A DNA stretch of 64,000 bases from NCBI RefSeq assembly GCF_028830055.1, contig NZ_CP101655.1, forward strand, positions 4,332,769 to 4,396,768, in the 5' to 3' direction. This DNA comes from Pseudomonas serboccidentalis. Its GTDB lineage: Bacteria; Pseudomonadota; Gammaproteobacteria; Pseudomonadales; Pseudomonadaceae. The notes beneath the pieces are model-generated. The model did not search any database. It was not told the DNA's origin and saw only the letters and a list, made by a program, of their open reading frames with translations. Shown here piece by piece: positions 56,287 through 64,000 of the stretch. A program made the translations under genes and the position numbers. How positions within the stretch are numbered: position 1 is the first letter of the stretch; each line of letters begins with the position of its first letter.

Positions 56287-56766
56287 TTACTGGGCGTGAT
56301 CGTGCTCGGGCATCGCTTGCGGTGGTTTCTTCTGCACGGCGACTTCGACGGTGACGTTGCCGGCCTTCTCGAAGTGCAGGGTCAGCGGGAAGCGCTTGCC
56401 GTCGCTGAGCAGGCTGCGGTCTTTCGGGTTGAGCAGCATCACGTGATAAGCCATCGGCGCGAACGTCACCTTGCCGCCGGCCGGGATCAGCACATTGGGC
56501 ACCTGCTGCATTTTCATCAGATCGCCCTGCATCACATGCTCGTGCAGTTGCGCTTGGTCAGTGATTGGCGAATCGACGCTGAGCAGACGGTCGTCGGTCT
56601 TGCCGGGATTGCTGATCACGAAGTAGGCGGCGACGGTCGGCGCGTTCGGCGGCAGCTCCTGCGACCACGGGTGAGCGATTTCCAGCTCGCCGGCCTTGTA
56701 TTCGTGGGCATGGGCGAAGCACGCCGGCAGCAACAGCGCAGCGATGACGATGAGTTTGTTCAACAT
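56287..56766 (-). CDS. PCu(A)C periplasmic copper chaperone
   Basis: 159 residues. Signal peptide ending CFAHA, then the PCu(A)C fold. The H(M)x10Mx21HxM copper site is seen as QLHEHVMQGDLMKM and AYHVML. A His-rich tail (PEHDHAQ) may add affinity. Such chaperones carry Cu(I) to cytochrome oxidase or to importers. Middle of the copper operon. Confidence 0.93.
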   Translation of the reverse strand: MLNKLIVIAALLLPACFAHAHEYKAGELEIAHPWSQELPPNAPTVAAYFVISNPGKTDDRLLSVDSPITDQAQLHEHVMQGDLMKMQQVPNVLIPAGGKVTFAPMAYHVMLLNPKDRSLLSDGKRFPLTLHFEKAGNVTVEVAVQKKPPQAMPEHDHAQ

Positions 56767-56814
56767 GGCAGATCTCCAGAACGATTTGATACGCAGGTCA
56801 ATTGCGAGAACAAA

Positions 56815-57213
56815 TCAAACCAGAGGCGAGGCGCGGGGATTGAGGCACGGCCATTGCTGGCGCGGTGTCGGTGTTTGCAACGAGGGTGGCGCCACGCTGC
56901 GATTGCTTTCGTAGCGGGCGAAATACAGCTGCGGCGCATGGCCCGGCAACGCCACCAGCGGTGCCGAACCCGAGCAGCACCAGCAATGCTGCATATTGGA
57001 ATGGGTGTCGTTGGACGGGGCTTTCTGCTCCGGGGTGCCGATGTTGATCGCCACCATCTTCGTCCCGCTGCCGGTGCAGAAACTGCTCCACAGCAATTGT
57101 TCGGCCGGTGAATTGGCCGCCTGCGCCATCGCCCCGGTCATCGGCATGGCGAGCATGTTGAACAGCACTGCAAAGCAGGCGATCCAGGCAAATGCGAGCC
57201 GGTGTCGGTTCAT
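56815..57213 (-). CDS. DUF2946 protein, first gene of the copper cluster
   Basis: 132 residues. Signal or anchor helix (AWIACFAVLFNMLAMPM), then a short periplasmic domain with FCTGSG and HCWCCSGS, which has three Cys close together and could bind copper. It starts the operon DUF2946 - PCu(A)C - DUF2946 - oprC - PepSY. Confidence 0.87.
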   Translation of the reverse strand: MNRHRLAFAWIACFAVLFNMLAMPMTGAMAQAANSPAEQLLWSSFCTGSGTKMVAINIGTPEQKAPSNDTHSNMQHCWCCSGSAPLVALPGHAPQLYFARYESNRSVAPPSLQTPTPRQQWPCLNPRASPLV

Positions 57214-57235
57214 GGGACAGATCCGTTGGGTGGGC

Positions 57236-57262
57236 GATCAGGCGCGGCTATTTAGCCTGATC
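57236..57262. promoter_or_regulatory. Palindrome ahead of the copper cluster
   Basis: GATCAGGC and GCCTGATC, a perfect 8-bp inverted pair 11 bases apart, 23-49 bases before the first ATG. It overlaps a possible -10 (TAAATA on the minus strand). It may be an operator or a leader hairpin. Confidence 0.45.
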
Positions 57263-57364
57263 AGGGCCGATAAGTAAAAAGACGTCATGCGGTTTGGTGT
57301 CGCAGATCAATAGCAAAGCAGTGTAGCGGTAGAAATTCGCAGTGCCAGAGCCGACCGCCGATCC

Positions 57365-57463
57365 TGTGGGAGCTGTCGAGTGAAACGAGGCTGCGATCTT
57401 TTGATGTTTAACAGCAAGATCAAAGTCGTCCGATCGCGGCCGGTGCCTTCGGCAGCGCCTACA
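57365..57463. repeat. REP pair, TGTAGGAGCTGCCG family, degenerate
   Basis: The left arm is the GTCGAGTGAAACGAGGCTG variant; the right arm is diverged and carries an inserted GGCCGGT. Its TGTAGG end supplies the cobK stop codon. Confidence 0.75.
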
Positions 57464-58178
57464 AGGTTTTCAGTGCTAGGAGAGTTTCATTCGTCGTCAG
57501 AAACTCCCGATCAACCCCCGGCAACTCCGGCCGCTTCAACACCATCACCGGTACCCCCAACTCTCGCGCCACCTCCAGCTTCGGCTCGGTTGCAGTGCTG
57601 CCGCTGTTTTTGCTGATCAGCACATCGATCTGCCGTCGTGCGAACAGCGCACGCTCATCTTCAAGCAGAAACGGCCCACGGGCGCCGATGACTTCGCAGC
57701 GTTCGTTGCCGGGGTAGACGTCGAGGGCGCGCAGGGTCCAGAACTGCTCGGCGGGGATTTCGTCGAGGTGCTGCAGCGGTTCGCGGCCGAGGGTGAACAG
57801 CGGGCGGCGGAACGGTTTTAGCGCGCGGATCAGTTCGGGCCAGTCGCTGACTTCACGCCAGTCGTCGCCCGGTTGCGGCTGCCACGCGGGGCGGCGCAGG
57901 GCCCAGCAGGGGATGCCGGTGAGTTGCGCGGCACTGGCGGCGTTGTGGCTGATTTGTGCGGCGTAGGGGTGGGTCGCGTCGAGCAGCAGGTCGATGCCTT
58001 CATCACGAATGAACTGCGCCAGTCCTTCAGCGCCACCGTAACCACCGACGCGCACCTGACAGGTCAGATCGGTCGGCACCCGGCCAACACCGGCGAGGCT
58101 GTAAATGTGTTCTGGCCCCAACGTGCGGGCGATGGCCAGCGCTTCAGTGACGCCGCCGAGCAACAGAATCCGCTTCAT
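57459..58178 (-). CDS. cobK: Precorrin-6A reductase
   Basis: 239 residues, CobK/CbiJ family. [15 protein letters not shown] (NADPH loop) and [14 protein letters not shown] are signatures. Reduces precorrin-6A to dihydro-precorrin-6B with NADPH in cobalamin synthesis. Its start overlaps the cbiD stop by four bases. The TAG stop lies inside a REP arm. Confidence 0.95.
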   Translation of the reverse strand: MKRILLLGGVTEALAIARTLGPEHIYSLAGVGRVPTDLTCQVRVGGYGGAEGLAQFIRDEGIDLLLDATHPYAAQISHNAASAAQLTGIPCWALRRPAWQPQPGDDWREVSDWPELIRALKPFRRPLFTLGREPLQHLDEIPAEQFWTLRALDVYPGNERCEVIGARGPFLLEDERALFARRQIDVLISKNSGSTATEPKLEVARELGVPVMVLKRPELPGVDREFLTTNETLLALKTL

Positions 58179-59272
58179 GCAAAACCTCCGGCGTGGCCGA
58201 CGATGCCGCCCTGACGATCAATCGCAAACACCTCGACCTGCACCTGTGTCGGCACCACGCTGCGGGCGAAATTCAGCGCATGGCGACAGACTTCATCACC
58301 CAGGGCGATGCCCGCCGCAGTGGCCATCGCCAAGGCTTGCTGACTGGTGTTGGCCGCACGAATGCTTTGCTGCAAGACCTCATCGGCGCCAATCGCCGCC
58401 GCCCATTCGGCCAGTTGCGGCAAGTCGATGCTCGAATGCCGCGAGTGCAGGTCCATGTGCCCGGCCGCCAGTTTACTGATCTTGCCAAAACCGCCGCACA
58501 GGCTGAGTTTATCCACAGGTACTTTGCGCAGATGCTTGAGCACCGCGCCGACAAAGTCGCCCATCTCGATCAGGGCGATTTCCGGCAGGTCGTAGACCCG
58601 GCGCATGGTGTCTTCGCTGGCGTTGCCGGTGCAGGCGGCGATGTGCAGGTAGCCGTTGGTCTTGGCGACATCGATGCCCTGATGGATCGAGGCGATGTAC
58701 GCCGCGCAGGAGAATGGCCGAACAATGCCGCTGGTGCCGAGAATCGACAGGCCACCGAGAATGCCCAGACGCGGATTCATGGTTTTCAGCGCCAGCGCTT
58801 CGCCGCCCTCGACGTTGACCGTGACTTCGAAACCGCCGGTATATCCGCTCTCGGCGGCAAGCAGGCTCAGGTGATCGCTGATCATTTTGCGCGGCACCGG
58901 GTTGATCGCCGGCTCGCCGACGCCGAGCACCAGCCCTGGCCGGGTCACGGTGCCGACGCCAGTGCCCGCGATAAAGCGAATCCCCGGCCCGGTCATCAGC
59001 CGCACTTGCGAATAGAGCAGCGCACCGTGGGTTACGTCGGGGTCGTCACCGGCGTCCTTGATCGTCCCGGCTTCGGCGCCGCCCTCGATCAACCGGCAGA
59101 ACTCCAGGCGCATCTGCACCTGTTTGCCCTTGGGCAGGACGATCTGCACGGCGTCCGCCGAAACGCCACCGAGCAGCAGGCGTGCGGCAGCGAGGCTGGT
59201 GGCGGTGGCGCAGCTGCCGGTGGTCAGGCCGCTGCGCAGGGGCGCGGGATGTTCGGCGGTTTCGTCACGCAT
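58175..59272 (-). CDS. cbiD: CbiD-type C1 methyltransferase
   Basis: 365 residues, CbiD family with [18 protein letters not shown] near the N-terminus. CbiD methylates C1 of cobalt-precorrin-5A in the anaerobic route. In pseudomonads it replaces CobF in an otherwise aerobic pathway, as here with cobG, cobK and cobL. Overlaps cobL by eight bases. Start at 59272 is conserved; a longer frame is antisense-type sequence. Confidence 0.93.
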   Translation of the reverse strand: MRDETAEHPAPLRSGLTTGSCATATSLAAARLLLGGVSADAVQIVLPKGKQVQMRLEFCRLIEGGAEAGTIKDAGDDPDVTHGALLYSQVRLMTGPGIRFIAGTGVGTVTRPGLVLGVGEPAINPVPRKMISDHLSLLAAESGYTGGFEVTVNVEGGEALALKTMNPRLGILGGLSILGTSGIVRPFSCAAYIASIHQGIDVAKTNGYLHIAACTGNASEDTMRRVYDLPEIALIEMGDFVGAVLKHLRKVPVDKLSLCGGFGKISKLAAGHMDLHSRHSSIDLPQLAEWAAAIGADEVLQQSIRAANTSQQALAMATAAGIALGDEVCRHALNFARSVVPTQVQVEVFAIDRQGGIVGHAGGFA

Positions 59273-60476
59273 CGAGGGGTTTGACCAGATCGAGCAAGGT
59301 GATGGGCAGCGCCTGGCGCCAGGTGTCGAATTCGCCCAGCGGCTGCGCCTGGGCGACATGGATGCGGGTCAGTTCACCGCCATGGCGTTCGCGCCAGTTC
59401 ATCAGGGCCAGTTCACTTTGCAGGGTCACGGCGTTGGCAACCAGCCGGCCACCGGGTTTGAGCTGTTCCCAGCAGGTTTCAAACACACCCTCACGGGTCA
59501 CGCCGCCGCCGATGAAGATCGCGTCCGGACGCTCCAGCCCTGCGAGTGCCTGCGGTGCGCGACCGCACACCAGTTGCAGGCCGGGCACTCCCAACGCGTC
59601 GCGGTTGTGTTCGATCAATTGCTGGCGACCCTCATCCGCTTCGATTGCCAGCGCCCGGCAACTCGGATGCGCGCGCATCCATTCGATGCCGATCGAGCCA
59701 CAACCAGCGCCCACATCCCACAGCAGCTCGCCGGGCGTCGGCGCGAGGCGGGCGAGGGTGATCGCGCGCACGTCGCGTTTGGTCAGTTGGCCGTCGTGGC
59801 GGAAGGCCGAGTCAGGCAGGCCCGCGAGGCGCGACAGGCGCGGAGCATCGGCATCGGCGAGGCATTCGAGGGCGATCACATTCAGGTCGGCAATCGCCGG
59901 GGCGTTCCAGTCATTGGCGATGCCGTCGATGCGCCGTTCGGCATCGCCGCCCAGATGCTCCAGAACGCTGATGCGACTGCCGCCGAAACCGCGCTCGCGC
60001 AATAACCCCGCGACTGCTGCCGGACTCTGTCCGTCATTGCTCAGCAGCAACAGGCGCACACCGCTGAACAACTGCGCATTCAGCGCGGCCAGCGGCCGGG
60101 CCACCAGCGACAGCGTCACAACGTCCTGCAACGGCCAGCCGAGGCGCGCTGCCGCCAGCGCGCAGGAGGACGGCGCGGGCAGGATCAGCATCTCGTCGCT
60201 CGGCACCTGCCGCGCCAGGCTTGCGCCGACGCCATAAAACATTGGATCACCGCTGGCCAGCACGCAGACGGCTGTGCCGCGCTGCTCCAGCACCGGGGCG
60301 AGGGAAAACGGGCTTGGCCATAACTGCCGTTCGCCGCGAATGCACACCGGCAGCAAGTCCAGTTGACGTTGCCCGCCGACGATCCGCGATGCGCTCAGCA
60401 GGGCGCGCCGGGCATTTTTGCCCAGGCCCTTGAAGCCGTCTTCACCGATTCCCACAACCGTCAGCCAGGGTGTCAT
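59265..60476 (-). CDS. cobL: Precorrin-6Y C5,15-methyltransferase (decarboxylating)
   Basis: 403 residues, a CbiE-CbiT fusion. The N-terminal tetrapyrrole methylase domain ([20 protein letters not shown]) methylates C5, and the C-terminal Rossmann domain ([16 protein letters not shown]) methylates C15 and decarboxylates. First gene of the cobL-cbiD-cobK operon. The MTPWL start is standard; an upstream extension would run into the promoter region. Confidence 0.95.
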   Translation of the reverse strand: MTPWLTVVGIGEDGFKGLGKNARRALLSASRIVGGQRQLDLLPVCIRGERQLWPSPFSLAPVLEQRGTAVCVLASGDPMFYGVGASLARQVPSDEMLILPAPSSCALAAARLGWPLQDVVTLSLVARPLAALNAQLFSGVRLLLLSNDGQSPAAVAGLLRERGFGGSRISVLEHLGGDAERRIDGIANDWNAPAIADLNVIALECLADADAPRLSRLAGLPDSAFRHDGQLTKRDVRAITLARLAPTPGELLWDVGAGCGSIGIEWMRAHPSCRALAIEADEGRQQLIEHNRDALGVPGLQLVCGRAPQALAGLERPDAIFIGGGVTREGVFETCWEQLKPGGRLVANAVTLQSELALMNWRERHGGELTRIHVAQAQPLGEFDTWRQALPITLLDLVKPLDA

Positions 60477-60646
60477 GCCGTTCCTTAAATCCAGGAGTGA
60501 TCTCAAGGGCGGCATGATAACGCGGCTGTCGGCATCTGACGCGGGTCTGTCGTCGAGGCGTGTTGTCCGGGAAGCGGACACTTAATGTCGAGCAAAAATA
60601 CTTTTTTGAATAAGTGATTTTGCTAGTTTGGGGCGGATTCAAATCT

Positions 60647-60661
60647 GATGTTTAAAACATC
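60647..60661. promoter_or_regulatory. 15-bp palindrome GATGTTTAAAACATC
   Basis: A perfect odd palindrome in an AT-rich stretch, 46-60 bases before the unknown gene at 60707. Extends to 17 bp with flanking T/A. It looks like an operator; the regulator is unknown. Confidence 0.5.
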
Positions 60662-60706
60662 ACTCATTCTTTTAATTAATTAAATGCCAGGATGGCAGGA
60701 AGTGAT

Positions 60707-61363
60707 ATGGATACCAGCGTTAGTACACGTTTGACTCAGCATGATGCGGTGGCCGTGAACAATATGTTGTTCACCGGTCTGGCAGGTCGGGCAGAGGCCG
60801 ACAACGCTTTTGTGAAGAATTGCATTTGTCTCGCTCAACTCAAGGCAGACAGTGCCTTCGATAGCAACACTCGGCCGGCAGAGTGGTTCGATTATTTCGC
60901 CGGAATCCTCTGGTCATTTGGCTGGAGTCTCGATGAGCCGCCACGGGTGTTGGTGCAGCCGGATTTTTCCGGGAGTGTGCAGGAGGCCTGGCGGCGCTTG
61001 GCCGCACCCTTATTGACGCGCACACAACTGACGCAGGTTGAGGCAGGGCTTCGCGCGCTGGAGAGCGATGCGGTGCTTTTGCAACAGTTCTCGGGCCTGG
61101 GTGGCAAGACTTTCAAGTCGCACATTTTGCCAGTCAGTCAGGACGCCAGCGGCGACTGGGTGGTGGTTCTCAGCCACATCCGGTTCATCAAGTTGGTGCT
61201 GAACACGAACTATCTTTTCTGGCAGGTTCATCAGCCGATGTCGCAACTGGATATCCGCGCCAGAAAAATACTGATCAGGCGCCGGGCCATGGACGCCAAT
61301 CGTGCAGGCGTGGAGCAAGCCATTCGTGAGGTGGCGTTCAAGTTCGAGGAATACGAACTCTAA
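60707..61363 (+). CDS. Unrecognised protein between the cob operons
   Basis: 218 residues, no signal peptide or membrane helix. A Trp-rich middle (EWFDYFAGILWSFGWSL) is followed by a region with HIRFIKLVLNTNYLFWQV and a basic C-terminus (DIRARKILIRRRAMDANR). The promoter area is markedly more AT-rich than the surroundings, which suggests transfer. It has its own AGGA site 6 bases before the ATG. It lies between cobL and cobG but shows no cobalamin feature. Function unknown. Confidence 0.78.
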   Translation: MDTSVSTRLTQHDAVAVNNMLFTGLAGRAEADNAFVKNCICLAQLKADSAFDSNTRPAEWFDYFAGILWSFGWSLDEPPRVLVQPDFSGSVQEAWRRLAAPLLTRTQLTQVEAGLRALESDAVLLQQFSGLGGKTFKSHILPVSQDASGDWVVVLSHIRFIKLVLNTNYLFWQVHQPMSQLDIRARKILIRRRAMDANRAGVEQAIREVAFKFEEYEL

Positions 61364-61500
61364 AGCGACGGTATTTGTGGCCAGGGCGGGTTTTCCGACC
61401 GGCAGGCATTTTCATGCGCTCGGGCAAAGCAGGCATAATGGCGACCTTTCGCCTACCACAGCGCTGTCTGCCAGCCGGTCATCCCTTGAACGAACGCCCG

Positions 61501-62799
61501 ATGTCCACCGCTCTACGCCCCTCGGCTTGTCCGGGGTTGCTGCGTATCGTCCAGGCACTGGATGGCGGTATCTGCCGGATCAAGCTCAATGGCGGTTCGA
61601 TCAGCGCCGACCAGGCGGATGCGGTGGCTGATGCCGCCGAGCGCTTCGCCAGTGGCGCGATCGAGGCGACCAACCGCGCGAACCTGCAGATTCGCGGCAT
61701 CGGTGAGCAGTCTGCCGCGTTGATCGACAGTCTGCTGGCCGCCGGTCTCGGGCCGCGCACGGCGGCCGGCGACGATGTGCGTAACCTGATGCTCAGCCCC
61801 AGTGCGGGGATCGACCGGCAGATGCAGTTCGACACCCGGCCCTTGGCGGAGCAGATACTCGCGACGCTGCAAGGCCATCCGCGTTTCCATGAGTTGAGCG
61901 CCAAGTTCGCCGTGCAACTGGATGGCGGTGAAGCGTTGGCGATGCTCGAACACCCCCATGACCTGTGGCTTTCGGCGTTCCATCGGGACGGTGAAACACA
62001 CCTGGCTTTCGGTCTGGCCGGATGTCCGACCGATCCTGCGGTTGGCGCGGTGACGCTGGAACACGGCCATGCCCTGGTCGTTGCTGTGCTGGAACTGTTT
62101 CTCGACCTGGCCCGGCCGGAGCAGACGCGGATGCGCCATCTGCTCGATGAGCTGCCAATGCGGGCCTTTCTCGAGCCATTGCGCGAACGCGTGACGATCA
62201 ACGCTGCCGTTGACTGGCAGCGCCCTGCGGCAGCGGATAATCTGCGCCTTGGTATGCACCGGCAAAACACCGATGACTTTGTCTATGTCGGCGCGGTGCC
62301 GGCGCTCGGTCGTCTTGACCCGGCCATGCTGCGCGGCGCGGCTCGACTGGCCCGCGAATTCGGCGATGGCAGTCTGCGCTTCACCCCGTGGCAAAGCCTG
62401 TTGCTGCCCAGCGTCAGGCATACCGACGCGGCGCTCGTGCTGAGCCAGCTGGCGCAATTGCAATGGCTGACTGATGACGGCGAGCCGCTGTCCCGGCTGA
62501 TCGCCTGCACCGGTTCCAATGGCTGCGGCAAAGGTCTGGCCGACACCAAGCAGGATGCGCGGGCGTTGGCGACGTTGTTGGCGACGGCGCAGGACGTGCA
62601 TCTGTCCGGTTGCCCACGCTCCTGCGCGGCGGCGCACCGCGCGCCAGCCACATTGCTGGCCGTCAGCCCCGGCCGTTACGACCTCTATTTTCGCGATGCA
62701 ACGCAGCCGGGTTTTGGCGCGCTGCACGCACGCAACCTTACTATTGAAGCGGCCGCGACCCTGCTCGACGCCCGCTCACGGAGCCCCCTTGATGCTTGA
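61501..62799 (+). CDS. cobG: Precorrin-3B synthase
   Basis: 432 residues, sulfite/nitrite-reductase-like fold. The [4Fe-4S] cluster ligands appear as ACTGSNGCGKG and SGCPRSCAAAH. It hydroxylates precorrin-3A with O2, the step that marks the aerobic B12 route. ATG 61501 matches the usual CobG opening, though its ribosome site is weak; a start at 61438 is possible. Overlaps cobH by eight bases. Confidence 0.93.
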   Translation: MSTALRPSACPGLLRIVQALDGGICRIKLNGGSISADQADAVADAAERFASGAIEATNRANLQIRGIGEQSAALIDSLLAAGLGPRTAAGDDVRNLMLSPSAGIDRQMQFDTRPLAEQILATLQGHPRFHELSAKFAVQLDGGEALAMLEHPHDLWLSAFHRDGETHLAFGLAGCPTDPAVGAVTLEHGHALVVAVLELFLDLARPEQTRMRHLLDELPMRAFLEPLRERVTINAAVDWQRPAAADNLRLGMHRQNTDDFVYVGAVPALGRLDPAMLRGAARLAREFGDGSLRFTPWQSLLLPSVRHTDAALVLSQLAQLQWLTDDGEPLSRLIACTGSNGCGKGLADTKQDARALATLLATAQDVHLSGCPRSCAAAHRAPATLLAVSPGRYDLYFRDATQPGFGALHARNLTIEAAATLLDARSRSPLDA

Positions 62800-63418
62800 T
62801 TACATCCGCGACGGTCAGGAGATCTATCGCAACTCCTTCGCGATCATTCGCAGCGAGGCCAATCTGGCGCGCATCCCGGCCGATCTGGAAAAACTCGCAG
62901 TGCGGGTGATCCACGCCTGCGGCATGGTCGAGGCCGTTGATGGTCTGCAGTTCTGCGAAGGCGCGGGCAAGGCCGGGCGCGATGCGCTGGCGGCCGGCGC
63001 GCCGATCCTGTGCGATGCGCGGATGGTCTCCGAAGGCGTGACCCGTGCCCGCCTGCCGGCCAACAATCAGGTGATCTGCACCCTGCGCGACGACAGCGTT
63101 CCGGCGCTGGCCCGTGAGCTGGGCAACACCCGTTCCGCCGCTGCGCTGGAGTTGTGGCGTCCGCACCTGGAAGGCAGTGTGGTGGTGATTGGCAATGCGC
63201 CGACCGCGCTGTTCTATCTGCTGGAAATGCTCGACGCCGGTGCACCGAAACCGGCGCTGATCCTTGGCTTCCCGGTGGGCTTCGTCGGCGCTGCCGAGTC
63301 GAAAGCAGCGCTGGCGGCTGACAGTCGCGGCGTCCCGTTCGTGATCATGCAAGGTCGGCTCGGCGGCAGTGCCATGGCCGCCGCTGCAGTGAATGCCCTC
63401 GCCACGGAGATCGAATGA
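62792..63418 (+). CDS. cobH: Precorrin-8X methylmutase
   Basis: 208 residues, CobH/CbiC family. [17 protein letters not shown] and the catalytic His in [11 protein letters not shown] are visible, with [12 protein letters not shown]. Moves the methyl from C11 to C12 to give hydrogenobyrinate. Overlaps cobI by four bases (ATGA). Confidence 0.96.
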   Translation: MLDYIRDGQEIYRNSFAIIRSEANLARIPADLEKLAVRVIHACGMVEAVDGLQFCEGAGKAGRDALAAGAPILCDARMVSEGVTRARLPANNQVICTLRDDSVPALARELGNTRSAAALELWRPHLEGSVVVIGNAPTALFYLLEMLDAGAPKPALILGFPVGFVGAAESKAALAADSRGVPFVIMQGRLGGSAMAAAAVNALATEIE

Positions 63419-64000
63419 TGCAAGCCAAAGGACGTTTGATCGGTCTGGGCGTCGGCCCGGGTGATCCGGAACTGATTACCGTGAAGGCCCTGCGCCTGCT
63501 GCGCGAATCCCCGGTGGTGGCGTACTTCGTCGCCAAGGGCAAGAAGGGCAACGCGTTCGGCATCATCGAGGCGCACCTGCAAGACGCACAGAATCTGCTG
63601 CCGCTGGTGTACCCGGTCACCACTGAAGTGTTGCCGGCGCCGCTGTCGTACGAGCAAGTGATCAGCGATTTCTACGATGAAGCCGCCGAAACGGTGGCCG
63701 CGCATCTGGACGCCGGCCGCGACGTGGCGGTGATCTGCGAAGGTGATCCGTTCTTCTACGGCTCCTACATGTATCTGCATGACCGGCTGTCCACCCGCTA
63801 CGAAGCCGAAGTGGTACCGGGCGTGTGCTCGATGCTCGGCGGTGCGTCGGTGCTGGGGGCGCCGCTGGTGTATCGCAACCAGAGCTTGTCGGTGCTGTCC
63901 GGCGTGCTGCCGCATGATGATCTGAAGCGCCGCCTGGCCGATGCCGACGCGGCGGTGATCATGAAGCTGGGGCGCAACTTCCCGAAAGTCCGCCAGGTGC
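63415..64000 (+). CDS. cobI: Precorrin-2 C20-methyltransferase, truncated by the window edge
   Basis: At least 195 residues, running off the right edge. Tetrapyrrole methylase fold with [19 protein letters not shown] and [11 protein letters not shown]. Methylates C20 of precorrin-2 with S-adenosylmethionine. Two consecutive ATGs (63415, 63418) are possible starts. Part of cobG-cobH-cobI. Confidence 0.95.
   Translation, partial: MMQAKGRLIGLGVGPGDPELITVKALRLLRESPVVAYFVAKGKKGNAFGIIEAHLQDAQNLLPLVYPVTTEVLPAPLSYEQVISDFYDEAAETVAAHLDAGRDVAVICEGDPFFYGSYMYLHDRLSTRYEAEVVPGVCSMLGGASVLGAPLVYRNQSLSVLSGVLPHDDLKRRLADADAAVIMKLGRNFPKVRQV

Noticed and set aside
60477..61500. Cobalamin riboswitch ahead of the cob operons
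   Set aside because: No B12-box sequence or expected stem arrangement was found upstream of cobL or cobG; covariance-model search would settle it.

Overview
The window is chromosomal DNA from a fluorescent pseudomonad (Pseudomonas fluorescens/koreensis-type). The evidence is high GC with GC-rich third positions, REP elements of the types common in this group, and gene neighbourhoods that match P. aeruginosa: pncB-nadE-azu-LOG, desT next to ureEFG, and ureA-mddA-ureB-ureC. No prophage, transposase, CRISPR array, tRNA or rRNA was seen. Species and neighbour comparisons are from memory, not from a search.

Layout. 0-4.5 kb: end of a transglutaminase-like gene, a small conserved protein, a LOG-family protein, azurin, and the NAD salvage pair pncB-nadE. 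4.6-8.7 kb: LysR regulator with the L-pipecolate/lysine genes amaB and amaA. 8.7-14.2 kb: the braCDEFG branched-chain amino-acid ABC transporter behind a textbook sigma-54 promoter. 14.2-18.2 kb: a 0.7-kb non-coding stretch with DnaA-box-like motifs, an SDR, a CDF cation transporter and an AGE-family isomerase. 18.4-21.7 kb: urease accessory genes ureE-ureF-ureG-hupE, then the DesT-type TetR regulator. 21.9-32 kb: a repetitive secreted protein, AsmA, a ferritin-like protein, a frameshifted LysR gene divergent from azoR and an SMR exporter, a lipase, an EamA exporter divergent from an AraC regulator, PsiF and an AI-2E family permease. 32-36 kb: a chaperone group (YegD-like Hsp70, CbpA, CbpM) and a soluble histidine kinase. 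36.3-46.7 kb: one long minus-strand urea cluster urtABCDE-ureD-ureA-mddA-GNAT-ureB-ureC. 47-52 kb: a TonB receptor plus ABC importer behind a Zur-box-like site. 52-57.2 kb: a copper-uptake cluster (two DUF2946 proteins, PCu(A)C, OprC, PepSY). 57.4-64 kb: two divergent cobalamin-synthesis operons (cobL-cbiD-cobK and cobG-cobH-cobI) separated by an unrecognised gene.

How the genes fit together. Sigma-54 -24/-12 elements stand in front of braC, urtA and ureE, so amino-acid uptake, urea uptake and urease assembly look like one nitrogen-limitation (RpoN/NtrC) regulon. HupE supplies nickel, UreEFGD load it into UreABC, and UrtABCDE brings in urea. From 47 to 64 kb the window is about metals: probable zinc uptake, copper uptake and cobalt-containing B12.

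About two dozen REP elements, mostly inverted pairs (REPINs) of three sequence families, sit between genes, several of them inside operons. One REP half encodes the C-terminus of a gene and another supplies a stop codon.
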